A DNA stretch of 64,000 nt from Heterodera schachtii. Taxonomy: Eukaryota; Nematoda; Chromadorea; Rhabditida; Heteroderidae. Below, in pieces: positions 24,679-35,792 of this stretch. The translations under genes were made by a program, and so were the position numbers. Where the stretch lies: contig SIJG01000135.1 in assembly GCA_023374025.1 (NCBI GenBank), forward strand, positions 34,477 through 98,476, in the 5' to 3' direction. Each line of letters starts with the position of its first letter. The first letter of the stretch is position 1. The notes under the pieces were generated by a model. It saw only the letters and a program-made list of their open reading frames with translations. It was not told the DNA's origin and searched no databases.

Positions 24679-25987
24679 TTAATTTCCGTTGCTTTGATCC
24701 GCTTCGTCGTCTTTTTCTTCCGCTGGTGGCGACAAAGGCCTAAATAATTTTTGTTTTTTACGACAATCAAAAATTGCTGTTGCTGCTCACCCAATGCAAT
24801 CATTATACCACAACTCAAACCGGATATTGTTCAAATTGGCACCCGAATAAATGGCATGCCGCAGCTTAAATCTGATAAAGTTAAAATTGGCACCCGAATT
24901 TTCGCGGTCTTTCCACTTAACTGGCGCCGTCTCCCCAATTGGGCACCGTTTTAACAGCCAATTATACAATGATCCATCAATGTATTCTTTGCTATATTTC
25001 AATGTCAGCTTTTCTTTCGTCCGTCCATTCACCAATTCAAATTGCTCAATTGACGTTGGTTCCATATGAAAATAAAGTTGAATATTGTAACTGACAGAAG
25101 TGGTGGCACGGCGAAATGTCTAAACACAAAATTGGTAAAACAAAAACAATTTATAGAAAACATGGCGGGACACCTCTTTGAAGTTGTTGACCCATTCGAG
25201 ATTCAGTGGACCCACAAAACCATTGCGATACAATCGCTTCGGTTGGCCATCAATTGTCGGAGTGTGCAACCATTTGGTCAACGCTTGGCCAGCAGTTGCA
25301 TTTGGCCCATCATCAGCAATTCCATCGGGAAACAGATAATCGGAACCGATCGAAGTCAATTGATCAAAATCAGTGAGAATTGTTGATGAAGTGCGGCGAC
25401 GCAAATCGTCCAAATAAGCGCCACTGGGAAAGCTCAAATGGCGAATGTTGGTAGCAAAAATTGGCCAAATTTGACGGTCCGAAACATCCCAATTTGACTG
25501 GTGACAATGATCAATAGACAATTCCAAATTGGTGCCACTTCTGTCCCAAATTGGCTTGTTGGAACGAAGAAATTCAATGACGGAATGGTCAATGTAACTG
25601 AAGAAATATAAAAAATGCTTTAATATATACAAAAGTATAAAATTGCTTTATCTGAAGCTTCTTAAAGCGAATTTTGGTGGGCAGCGGACGGTCCGGCAAC
25701 GGAAATTCCACAAATTTGCGATCGACCCGTACAGACAGTTGCGCTTTTGGTCCTTTGTCCTTGAGAATTCTTATTTCTCTCCAAATTGTCAATTCCTTTT
25801 TTCCGTCAAAATGCGTGTCAACCAAAATATCAAAACGGTCGGAAAGTAATGCCATTTTGAGTCCGAGTAGGGCATGGTCAAAAGATGGCAGAATATCCAT
25901 CCACACGTCGCTACAAATCCAACTGAAATGCGTAAAAACAGCTTGGAAATTTGCAATTTTAAAAAAAATTCCTTACCGTCTGTTCAT
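24679..25987 (-). CDS. F-box-like family B gene (B3)
   Basis: Exons 25987-25977, 25922-25647, 25597-25174, 25119-24791, 24739-24679 (TAA), 367 codons in frame. Exon 1 is only 11 nt (MNRR). The F-box-like segment reads CSDVWMDILPSFDHALLGLK and ALLSDRFDILVDTHFDGKKE; later come YIDHSVIEFLRSNKPIWDRS and AGQALTKWLHTPTIDGQPKR. Intron 2 has a GC donor (AAA|GCAATT). The last exon differs from B1 and B2 and is richer in Asp/Glu. Adaptor role inferred. Confidence 0.8.
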
Positions 25988-26392
25988 TTTTGCGCTATTC
26001 TGCATCAAAAAATAATGAACGAGTGATAAAGAGGCGAAAAAATGAATGCGTTTTAAGCAAATTGCATAATAACTCAATTCAAGGGCTTAAAATAATGAAT
26101 GAATGATAAAGAAAACGAGGCGAAAAAATGAATGTGTTTGATGAGGAGGGGCGGTATTTATGATCTGCTGACCGAATGGGGTCATTAAGGGATGTGTCAT
26201 TAAGCAGAATACTAATTAGGGTCATTAGGCAATGCGTATACATAAGAGAACACAAATTAGGAATAATTATGCAGAGATAGTTATAAGACAGGACAAAAAG
26301 AAAAGAAATAATAAAGATTAGAGTTTGCATTGGAAAAACTCGCTTTCCAAGGACATAATGGGAAAATTAGTGAAATCCAAGGACGCGCAAAA

Positions 26393-26437
26393 GGCTTAGG
26401 CTTAGGCTCTAAGCTTAGGCTTAGGCTTAGGCTCTAA
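26393..26437. repeat. Interstitial TTAGGC array
   Basis: Five TTAGGC units in two short runs separated and closed by TCTAAG. This is the telomeric hexamer of most nematodes, here about 26 kb inside the window, so it is an internal array and not a chromosome end. Confidence 0.8.
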
Positions 26438-26984
26438 GAAAGTGAAAAACTAAATTTTAAAGTTTTTTGGTGATTTGCCATTCTGTTTCAAATTTGGTGC
26501 TTTTTTGGACAAAAATCTATTCAAAAATGCTCAAACCACAATTTAGACAATTTTGCATCAAAATCTGTCTGTTAACAAATTAAAATAAGCCGCAAATCGC
26601 AGTTAGTAATTTTATGGATAAAACCTGTTAATTTATCAAAGGTAAATTTTTAAAAAGTTTCCCTTTTTGTGTAAATTTACAAATATCGCTTCAAATTTTT
26701 CGTGGGTCTCAAACAAATTTTTCGGATGCCAAAAAAAGATAAATTTGAAATAAATATAAATTTAATATCAAATTTTGTGTAATTATCTGTCCCATTGCCA
26801 TCTTCAATTATGCCTTCATTATCCTGCAATCTTTTGCTTCCTAATTGTGCCATCGTTTTGCCTCACTTTTTCCTCTCCGCCTTCCCATGCCCTCCTTTTT
26901 TTTTTGCCGTGCCACTCAATTCAAAATGTGATGCCGGATTTTACTTTTTTGCTGGTGAATGACCCCAATCAACGCGTGTTAAGA

Positions 26985-27172
26985 CATTTGCGGTCCGGAT
27001 ATTTGCGGTCCAGACATTTGCGGCCTGCTGAAAATCGGACATTTGCGGCCCGACAAATGCGGTCGGACATTTGCGCCTCGGACATTTGCGGCCAATTTCT
27101 TAAGGGCCATTTTCGGACATTTGCGGCCCGACATTTGCGGCCTGCTTGAAATCGGACGTTTGCGGCCAACGG
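26985..27172. repeat. GGACATTTGCGGCC minisatellite
   Basis: About ten imperfect units of GACATTTGCGG(C/T)C. ORFs across it on both strands are repetitive and have no gene features. The GGACATTT start resembles the tips of the element at 58599-59761. The remainder of 25988-27600 is AT-rich with no supported gene. Confidence 0.85.
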
Positions 27173-27965
27173 AACGCCAAATAATTTTAATTCCAAAAAC
27201 GATATTTGCTTTCTGACTTTTTCGACCCCAATGAAAATAGGTTCATTTATCGAAAATTCTTTTTAAAAATTGGGCTTGTCAAAACACCGTAGTTTGAAAA
27301 TTTCTAGTCAGTTACCAACTCTTACACCGACCAGTTGTACTGATAAATGCCGATCCGCGCGACCACGGCATTTTTCTGTATCGAGACGGGTGGGGGTATA
27401 ATCGAAGAAATACGGTAGGTTCGCTATCATATAGACAGTTTTTATTTTGTTTCTCTGTCTTTGCTATGAAAAATGTTATGAGTAAAAAATATCTGGTCCA
27501 AAATTTTTGGCGGATACTGTACTTTTTTGTTTTGGGTTTAGAAAAAATGGCGCTTATTGGCAGGCCAAAGGCTTCCTGCTGCTTTTGGAAAGGATTTTCT
27601 TATCTTTTCGATGGTTTTTAATTTAAATTCTCAAAATTTGTACAGTTTTTTATGCAAATGAAAAACGGTAACAAAGAAAAATAAACACAAAAAAATGACT
27701 AAAAGAAAGAATAGTATCGCCAAAGGAAGAATGAAAGTGTATAAATTGAAAGAAAGACAGCCAAAATAGGTAAAGAAAAAAAATTGAAAATTTATGGAAA
27801 ATTTAAAAATAATCGAAGGGAGGAGGGGGGGGGGGCATTAGTGCTGTTCGAGAGTCTCGGGGTCGAGTCTTGGGAAAAGTCTCGGGATTTTCGGTCTCGG
27901 GAATTTTTTGGTCTCAAACATCACTAGGAAACATGTGTTGGTTGGTGCACCTTGGGGAGTGCCAG

Positions 27966-28325
27966 CAATTCCCTTTTTTTCTTTTCTTTCTTTTTTCTTT
28001 TCTCCTTTTTTTCTCTTCTTTTTTTTCTTTTTCTCTTTTCTCTCTCTCTCTCTTTTTCTTTTCTTTTTTTTTCTTTGTTTCTTTTCTTTTTCTTCTTTTT
28101 CTTTTCTCTTCTTTTTCTTTTTTTTCTCTTTTCTCTTTTCTCTCTCTCTCTCTTTTTCTTTTCTTTTTTTTTCTTTGTTTCTTTTCTTTTTCTTCTTTTT
28201 CTTTTCTCTTCTTTTTCTTTTTTTTCTCTTTTCTCTCTCTCTCTCTTTTTCTTTTCTTTTTTTTCTTTTCTCTCTCTCTATTTTTTTCCTTCTCTTCTTT
28301 CTCTTTTGTTTTCGTTCTCTTCCTC
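27966..28325. repeat. CT-rich low-complexity tract with tandem unit
   Basis: A polypyrimidine stretch in which a unit of roughly 110 bases (TTTCTTTTTCTCTTTTCTCTC and following) is repeated two to three times. All six frames are open in places only because of composition. It lies in the 3' flank of the ubiquitin-like gene and is missing from the other arm. Confidence 0.9.
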
Positions 28326-28332
28326 CACTCTT

Positions 28333-28797
28333 TCACGACTTTTCTCCTATCACTCCCGCATTTTTCCCCTTCCCGTCTTTTTTAGACAATTTAAACAAAG
28401 AAGATAGAAAGCTTGTTTTGTCTTTGCTTTTCATCATCTTCTCATAATCCACGAACATCAAAACTTCACTATTTTCTACAATGCCACATTCGTCCAATTT
28501 CTGATTGTCCTCAAGCTCTTTAGTGATGTTATTCAGTTGGTGTAACAGTGTTTGTCTTTCGGGCTTAATTTTAGTCTCTGTCATTTTTTGGATCTCTTCC
28601 TTCAATCGTTTTACAGTTTCTGTCATCTCAATGTTAACAGTTACCGTATTGCCGTGACCAGGAATCTTTAGGTAATACGTCACTTTAATTTGAAAGCCAT
28701 CAGAGGATGATGGCATTATCATCAGCATGAGCATTATAAGTAGACCAGCAGAAATGCCAGCGGAGGACAGCGAAAGGCCAAAATGCTGCTTCTCCAT
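28333..28797 (-). CDS. Secreted ubiquitin-like protein (U1)
   Basis: A single-exon ORF of 154 residues from ATG 28797. Residues 1-31 are a signal-peptide-like segment (MEKQHFGLSL, then a hydrophobic AGLLIMLMLMIM core, cleavage likely after PSSSDG). Residues 35-117 fit a ubiquitin fold: FQIKV start, TVKRLKEEIQKMTE helix, KELEDNQKLDECGIVENSEV and a final MFVDY strand. There is no C-terminal Gly-Gly; instead a Lys/Ser-rich tail of about 35 residues follows. Cyst nematodes are known to secrete ubiquitin-carrying effectors, so a secreted host-directed role is plausible but inferred. Its paralogue is at 37506-37904 on the opposite arm. Confidence 0.8.
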   Translation of the reverse strand: MEKQHFGLSLSSAGISAGLLIMLMLMIMPSSSDGFQIKVTYYLKIPGHGNTVTVNIEMTETVKRLKEEIQKMTETKIKPERQTLLHQLNNITKELEDNQKLDECGIVENSEVLMFVDYEKMMKSKDKTSFLSSLFKLSKKDGKGKNAGVIGEKS

Positions 28798-28910
28798 TTG
28801 GGGAAATTTGGTGGCAAATTCAAATAATGGGGGAGGGGAATAATAATCTGAATGAATGTGGGGAATGATGCTTCCCCCCTTTTATGGGGAAGAATTCCAT
28901 TGAATTTTGT

Positions 28911-29050
28911 ATTTTGTAGCATTAAATGATTCATTTTTTTGTTCGGCACTTTGTATTTTGTAGCATTAAAATGATTCACTTTTGTTCGGCACTTTGTATT
29001 TTGTAGCATTAAAATGATTCACTTTTGTTCGGCACTTTGTATTTTGTAGC
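28911..29050. promoter_or_regulatory. Tandem repeat upstream of U1
   Basis: About four units of roughly 42 bp containing TTCGGCACTTTGTATTTTGT and GCATTAAA, lying about 115-255 bases before the U1 start. The same unit, about six copies, lies upstream of U2. An ATGCCA hexamer lies just beyond (29069). ATGCCA is the reported DOG-box of Globodera dorsal-gland effectors; its relevance here is a guess. Confidence 0.6.
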
Positions 29051-29510
29051 ATGAATGAATGAATTCCATGCCAATGACCCCATGTTTCGAAATCCATAAT
29101 TCCCATGCAAAAATATTTTTCGATGTCATATTATTGTATGTTTTCAAAAATTGGCGAATTTTATAAAAATTTATTAAAAGTAATAATTTCATAATTATTC
29201 CGTCACATTTTAACCTTTGCTAGACGAAATTCCGGGTTAACAATTTTTCGAAATTTCAGCAAATAGTGAGCACTTAATTAGGGCTATCGAATCGAGGAAT
29301 ATCTTATTTTTGATGAGTGGATGGGATCATCTTCATTTTTTGAATTGAATTTTCTCAGATCAACTCCCGGCCCAAGAAAGTAAAATTAGGCAACGAAAAG
29401 CCACCAAAAATCACTCATTTTGCATTAAACAAAAAAGAACAATTTTTATGAGCACATCAATGATTCCATAATTCAAATTGGTCGATCACTTCACAACAAT
29501 TCATTGGTTC

Positions 29511-29616
29511 ACTTCTGCTGCTAATCACTTGGGCCGGGAGTTGCGTCGAGAAGCCTAAAAATGGAAACAAATAAATTTGAATTTTCGAATAAACATTCGC
29601 TTACCCGTTGCCGATC
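29511..29616 (-). pseudogene. 3' relic of a family A F-box-like gene
   Basis: Contains the last exon (from 29554 downward, GLLDATPGPSD then TAG) and the final bases of the preceding exon (29605-29616, with a GTAAGC donor). The rest of the gene is absent; the neighbouring sequence turns into the MATH exon array on the other strand. Confidence 0.7.
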
Positions 29617-29670
29617 AAACAATTTCATGCAAGTATAGGACGAACTCTAGTAAGATTTTTTGGAATTAAG

Positions 29671-30947
29671 ATGAAAATCGAAGTTGCGTTTGTTCGTCAA
29701 CATTTCGAATTGTTTCGCAAATGCGCGGCACGGAGGATTTAATTGGAAAACGCAATGATCACTTTTTTAACCATAAAAAGAACTTTTGGGGTTTCCCCTG
29801 TTTGATCACTTTTGAGGTGATCGGCAAAAGGAATTCCTTTTAAATGGTCGCTAATTAAGCAATTAATGGAGCCGAACAGAGGATTGTATGACAAAAATGA
29901 GGACAAAATAACATTGTCCATTCATATTGCTGTGGAAGAACAGAAATCGGAGAAATTCGATTCGGATCCAAACAAAACAAACGGAAAAATTGTGATGGAA
30001 TTGGCAAATTGTCGGAATTTGCGCGAGAAATTTGTGGGAGTGAACGGAGAAGCGAAACGATACAAACTAAGGGACTTAAATGGAAAATGTTGGCTCAATT
30101 AAAAAAGGGAAATGACGGCACAAAAATTTTTTTGTGCCTTTTCCTTTGGTGCACCGCTTCAGAAGAAGGTAGAAATAATAAATATTTATTTTATGATATT
30201 CTTTAAATTAAGGTGAAAATCGGAGTTGCATTTGTTCGTCAATGTTTCGCAAATGCGCGGCACGGAGGATTTAATTGGAAAGCGCAATGATCAATTTCTT
30301 AAAGATCAAACGACCTTCTTTGGTTTCCCCTGTTTCATCGCTTTTGAAGTGATTGGCAAATGGAATGAATGACTTTTAAACGATCACTAATTAAGGAATT
30401 AATGGACCCGAGCAAAGGACTTTACGATATAGAAGAGGACAATTTGAAATTGGCCGTTGAATTTAGTGTGGAAGAAGAAACTGTGGATAAATTAGATTCA
30501 AATCCAAACAAATCCGCCGGGAAAATTGTGATGGAAATTGGCAAATTGTCGGAATTTGCGCGAGAAATTTGTGGGAGTGAACGGAGAAGCGAAACGACAC
30601 AGATTAAGGGACTTAAATGGAAAATATTGGCATTGATAACTATGAAGAAAGACAGCACGGTCAAAAGTTTGGGCTTTTTCCTTCGATGCACTGCCCCAAG
30701 AGAAGGTGGGATAGAATAATGATAATTAATTAATGTTAATTGTTATTAATTATGAATAATTATAATCTAATTAATGTAAATTCTAATTAATTACAACTAA
30801 GTTGGAAATTGGAACAGCCTATGTTCAGTTACATTTCGAGTTGTTTCTCAAAAGAACGGAACAGAGGATTTAATTGGAAAGCACAATAATCGTATTTTTA
30901 ACAATAAACGACCTCTGACGGGATTCTCCAATTTCATCACTTTTTCG
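29671..30947 (+). pseudogene. Decaying MATH exon array (C3)
   Basis: Five alternating exons: 29671-29816, 29860-30168, 30214-30348, 30396-30705, 30802-30947. Types alternate between the MATH N-half (SSTFRIVSQ ... FWGFPCLITF) and the C-half (ELMDPSKGLYD ... KIVMEIGKLSEFAREICG). Exons 1, 4 and 5 are intact. Exon 2 lacks one base (frameshift near 29999) and exon 3 lacks 11 bases. No BTB exons or start codon precede it, and no terminal C-half follows. It is a truncated relative of the gene at 31083-35335, facing it tail to tail. Confidence 0.8.
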
Positions 30948-31082
30948 GTGAGCTTTCATTAAGCCTTTTTATTTATAAAACGAAAAAACCAAACGAGTTA
31001 AATTTTAATAACATTTGACAAATGATTAGAAAGTGAGTAGTGATTGGATGGCTTATTCATCATCGACCAATTTTCGCTTTGT

Positions 31083-34000
31083 CTATTTTTCTTCCACAGT
31101 TAAATCAACGGCCAATGTCACTTTGTCCTCGTCACTGTCATACAATCCTTTGTCCGGATCCATAATAAATTCCTGGATTTTTACAAAAAATTAGCAAAGA
31201 AAGTGGTGTATCATGCCAATTCGTACAAAAGGCAACTCGTACACTGTTGTACAAAGGGAACTCGTACAATTTTTAGGTTAAGCCTAGGCTTTAGGCTTAG
31301 GCCTAAGCTTAAGGCTAGGCCTTAGCTTAGGCTTGCTCGGGCCTAGGGTTAGGTTTAAGCTTAGGCTTTATCTTTTAAAAACTTTAATTGATTTTTGTAC
31401 GAGTTGCCTTTGTACAACAGTGTACGATTGTTGCCATCGATCCAAACAAAGTTGACTGGTGACACTTACCGTAGAAGTGAATTTTGGGAAGCCCCAGCTG
31501 TTAGCTTTGTTATTTAAAATTCTGTCAAATTTGTGAGTAAAATCCGCCGTTTCGCTCTTTTGTGAAACAATTCGAAGGGTTGCCGAACATTCGCAGCTCC
31601 AACAAATGCCATCTTTGGCAATCAAAAATTAATGAATGCAATTAGAAATTCTCATATTTTCACCATTTTTCGGCGGAGCGAAGCACAAAAGATAAAAGCC
31701 CAAATATTTGTTGGTGCCGTCTTCTTTATCCGTTGTTATTTCTGCCGATATTTTCCACTCAAATCCCTTCATTTGCACGGCTTCGCTGTTCCGTCTACTT
31801 CCCACTTTCTCTTTCGTAAATTCAGAAAATTTCTCAATTTTCATCGTCAGTGTTCCCCAGTTTGCATTGGCTATGATCCAATCAGAAACTCGTCCATGCC
31901 ATTGAAATTCCAATGGTTTAAGCTCCGTATTTGCTTCATTTACAGTGAAATCGATGGCCAATGTTAATTTGTCCTCATTTTGGTTGACCAATGCTTTGCT
32001 CTGATCCATCAGTTCCTTATTAATTAATGATCATTTAATTTTTATTTGACATTTTATTTATTTGAATTGGCACTCACCGAAAATGAAATGAAATTGTCAT
32101 ATCCCCAGCTGTTGGATTTATTGTCAAAAAATTGGTCACTGTATTCTCTTCGGTAATCCGCCATTTGTGAAACAATTCGAAGAATTGCCGAACATTTGCA
32201 ACTCCAATTTTTGTCTTAAAAACTCAATTAAATTTATTTGTCAAATAACCAATGAACGGATTTTTAGGTTTTCACCTATTTTTTTTTGCGGATAGCATAT
32301 GTGAGATAAGCGCAAAAAACACACATTTACTATTTTTTCAACTATTCTGCTTTCAACAAAAAAAATTCTTATGAAAAATGCAATAAAAAAGAAAATCAAA
32401 ATGCACCCCTAAGAATCGACATTAATTTTTTTCAAAAAGCAAAAATGCTGGCCATGATTTGGCGGATGATCGAAAACTTTTTCGCTTGAAAATCTTCAAA
32501 TGTGTTTGATTTACAACTAAAAATCCATTCCCTGCAAATAACTTTTAATTGGCACCTTCTCTTGGCATATCGCACCATAAGTAAATGCCCAACCATTTCT
32601 CATTATTGTCACTGCTTTCCTTCCGCTGATTTATTTCTGCCCAAATTTTCCATGGCAATCCTTTGATTTGTACAGTTTCACTTTGACGTTCGCTCTCGAG
32701 GATTTCCATCGCAAATCCCGACAGTTTTTCAATGTCCATCAAAAGTGTCCCTGTCGCTTTGCTTTGATCCCAAATGAATTTGTCCATTTTTGGCTCATCA
32801 ACAGTGATGACACAATGTCACTTTGTCCTCGCATTTGGTGTAAAAGCCTTTTTCCGGGTCCATCAATTCCTTAATTGTCCGTTAATTGAATCATTTATGG
32901 GGGGCCAGTTTAATTGTCACTCACCACAAAAGAAATGAAATTAGGAAATCCCCTGTTGGTTGAATTGTTGTCAAAAACACGATCACAAAGTGTCCCAACA
33001 GTGGAATTCTCAGCACCATTTTTCGATTAATAATTCGAAAAATTGCTGATCGAACGAAGCAGCGCCAATGCAAATCTTAATGGCAATTAATTAAAGCTAT
33101 CAATTAGGCAATAATTGATAGGTAATGAATTTACACCTTTTTCTGGAGCACCGCACGAAAGGTAAATGCCCAACCATTTTTCATTGTCAACGCTTCCATT
33201 TTTCGTTTGAATTTTTGCCAATATTTTCCATGGCAATCCGTTGATGTGCATAATTTCACTTTTACGATCACTTCCAAAGACTTCTCGCGCAAATTCCGAC
33301 GCTTTTTCAATTTCCATAAAAAGTGTCCCTGTCGATTTGCTTTGATCCAACATGAATTTGTCCATTTTTGGTTCATCAACAGTCATGACATCAATGGTCA
33401 GTGTCACTTTGTCCTCTTCTCTGTTATAATAACCATTGATCGGGTTGACCATTTCCTTAATTAGCCATAATTATTAATTAATTAATATTAATTAAGAAAA
33501 CAATTTGGCACTCACCTCAAAGCTAATGAAATTTCCAAATCCGCAACTGCTGTTCATTTGATTGTTATAATCACAAAGTGTCCCAATGGAATTCTCCGTT
33601 TCGCTTTTTTCCGATACAATTCGAAATGTTGCCGAAAAAAGGCAGTTCAAAGGTTTTTCTATTATTTGTAAAAAAAAAAATTAATTTTTCTTTAATTTTT
33701 AATTATTAATTAAAATTGTTGTACCGTATTTTGTTCGCTCATACCATAAGAAAAATCCCAAATATTTCTTCTCATCATCAGCAGCAGTGCCTTCCCTGAT
33801 TTCTGCTTTAATTGTCCATGCCAATCCGTTGATGTATACGGTATCACTGAATCGGTAACCCCCGACAGACTCTCCCGCAAATTCCGACACTTTTTCAATT
33901 TCCAACGCCAGTGTCCCTCTTCCATTCCGCTTGGCTGTGTTCCAATCCGAAATTCGTCCATGGCTTGGGAATTTCAAGGAGTACAGCTCCGGCACTCCAC

Positions 34001-35335
34001 GAAGAGAAAGATTTGGATGGGAATTGAACTGATAAACGCCAAACACTTCTTCCACTGTTAACAGACCAGATGGAACTGAAAAATTTCAAAAAAAAAATGT
34101 AAAAATTTAATTCAATTTTTTATTGTCCGATTTTACCAACGAATTTTGAAAAATACTCCTCAGGGATATTTGGAAAACGAATTTTGAACAGTGCCGGACC
34201 AAGTATAGAACGACGATTATCCGAGGAGCATTCATCAATTCCATTCTGACGACATTTTTCATCGGCCCAACGGAGTGCCTAAATTTGCAAAAAAAACGAA
34301 AATTATAATGCAAATGAAAAAAAAAAAGAAAAAATCGAAATTACAATTTTCCAAATTTCAAATTCATTGCTTAGCAACAAACGATCAAGATCGAGAAGCA
34401 CACAAAAGATTTTCTGATCAATTTCCAAAAAGTCATCTGACTTGAACAAATGGGCCGCATTTTGACAAATGTAACGCAGACATTTGTTGGCAAAATCCTT
34501 AAAAAATATATTAATTATCAAAAATTATACAAAAAAAAAATTGTTGATCCTTTTTAAATTAGGGATATATATTAAAATATGAATTTAAATCTGTCCTTCC
34601 AACCTTCAATTCGAAAAAGCAAGCATAGGCATAAGCCATGAAAACATTGCCCAATTCGGAGATGGGAATTTGCAAAGATCGGTCGACCAGGGCGGGGATG
34701 TTGTACTTTTTTGCTAATTAAAAATTATTATTTTTTATTATTTAATTTAATTCAAAAATAAATCCACCGGCATAAAGCACTGCCATTGCATTTTCTCCGT
34801 TTAATTCGCTAAAATCAGCCACGTATATGTACTTCAACATAAGTTTGAACGTTGTTGGTTCAATGTCGGGGACCTCCACAACAGGACAATTATCTGAGGC
34901 TAATTAAATTAATTAATTAGGGTAATTAGCAGACTAATTGGATAACTCAATTTTATATCATTAATATTAATACCTTAGCAGACTAATTGGTTAACTCAAT
35001 TTTATATCATTAATATTAATACCATTTTCAGATTTTCCATTTTGGGAGTCAAAACGGAACATTGCCTCAAAAACATCGGAAGTGTTCATCAAAATGTGTT
35101 TATGTGCTGGCAAAATCTTTAAAAATGTGAACAATTACATAATTTAAATTAAATATAAAAAGGATAATTTAAAAATTTAAATTTAAAAATATAAATTTAA
35201 ATTGAAAATTTAAAAAAAAAGAATTTAACTCGCCTCTTTTTCGTCTCCGTCCCCCACCAAAAAGTGCACATCCGGATGCTCACCCGTGGTCAACAAATGT
35301 TTCATCCAATCCATCGAATTTGCCAATGATGTCAT
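31083..35335 (-). CDS. BTB-BACK-multi-MATH gene, probably broken (C5)
   Basis: Fifteen exons can be placed: 35335-35234, 35116-35023, 34899-34768, 34713-34604, 34497-34345, 34278-34137, 34075-33725, 33658-33516, 33455-33137, 33075-32925, 32869-32556, 32214-32078, 32015-31664, 31612-31470, 31172-31083 (TAG). Order: BTB (HLLTTGEHPDVHFLVGDGDE), BACK (CLRYICQNAAHLFKS; ALRWADEKCRQNG), a MATH-like exon, then tandem MATH exon pairs. Intron 1 has a GC donor as in C1. Exon 10 lacks one base in an A-run near 33023 and exon 11 has a small deletion after EDKVTL, so the full-length frame is broken unless these exons are skipped. Exons 1-9 are intact and could form a single-MATH protein. Exon 13 is a fusion of a C-half start with the C1 exon-7 type. 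CUL3 adaptor role inferred. Confidence 0.75.
31218..31428. repeat. Intronic fold-back with TTAGGC-like core (copy 3)
   Basis: Same structure as at 4998-5170 and 9794-9978, in the last intron of the C5 gene. The core array lies at about 31274-31375. Confidence 0.75.
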
Positions 35336-35792
35336 TTTATATAAAAAATTGCACAAATTGTTGTCTTAATTAACTGTGAAATGTGGCGGATAATAGGGAA
35401 AGAAAAAGAAAAAATAAAGTAAAAATAAACCTAATTTCAGCTTTTTATACATATAAATTTTTGTTTTTCAAAATTCCAAAATTTTTGCAAAAAATTCTTA
35501 GGCAAAAATCAATAGAATTTTTCCAATTGTTTGCAGTTGGCATCATAATTAGCGAAGGAATCGACAGAAATGTCAGAGATGAAAAGGTGCCATCAAAAAG
35601 TGCATTATATTAAAACGCAGGGGGGAAAAGTTTGGGCACGGGGAAGCAAATTAAAAAAAATGAAAAAATATTTTAATTAATTTTAATTATTACGCATTGT
35701 TGATTATGTATATATACCTAGATGTAAATAAAAAGTAAATGACTAAATTATGAGTACATATGTATTTGTTTTTCATTGGATTATTTTACATA
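35336..35792. other. Intergenic, head-to-head gap
   Basis: Lies between the BTB gene start and a truncated F-box-like fragment. AT-rich; no element ends or coding frame recognised. Confidence 0.4.

Larger units (their letters stand above)
27590..29540. repeat. Left arm of ubiquitin-like inverted repeat
   Basis: Reverse-complement partner of about 36700-38290. Matched landmarks: both ubiquitin-like genes, their upstream tandem repeats, the 29100-29400 and 36790-37130 flanks, and the 3' region up to 27590/38290. The arms differ by a CT-rich expansion (left), an extra TTACGG-rich element (right) and tandem copy number. Confidence 0.8.

Noticed and set aside
26393..26437. Chromosome end
   Set aside because: Only five TTAGGC units, flanked on both sides by long unique and gene-bearing sequence.
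27870..28447. Several Phe/Ser/Leu or Lys/Glu ORFs over 140 codons
   Set aside because: Created by a CT-rich low-complexity tract; they are open in many frames at once and lack any domain.
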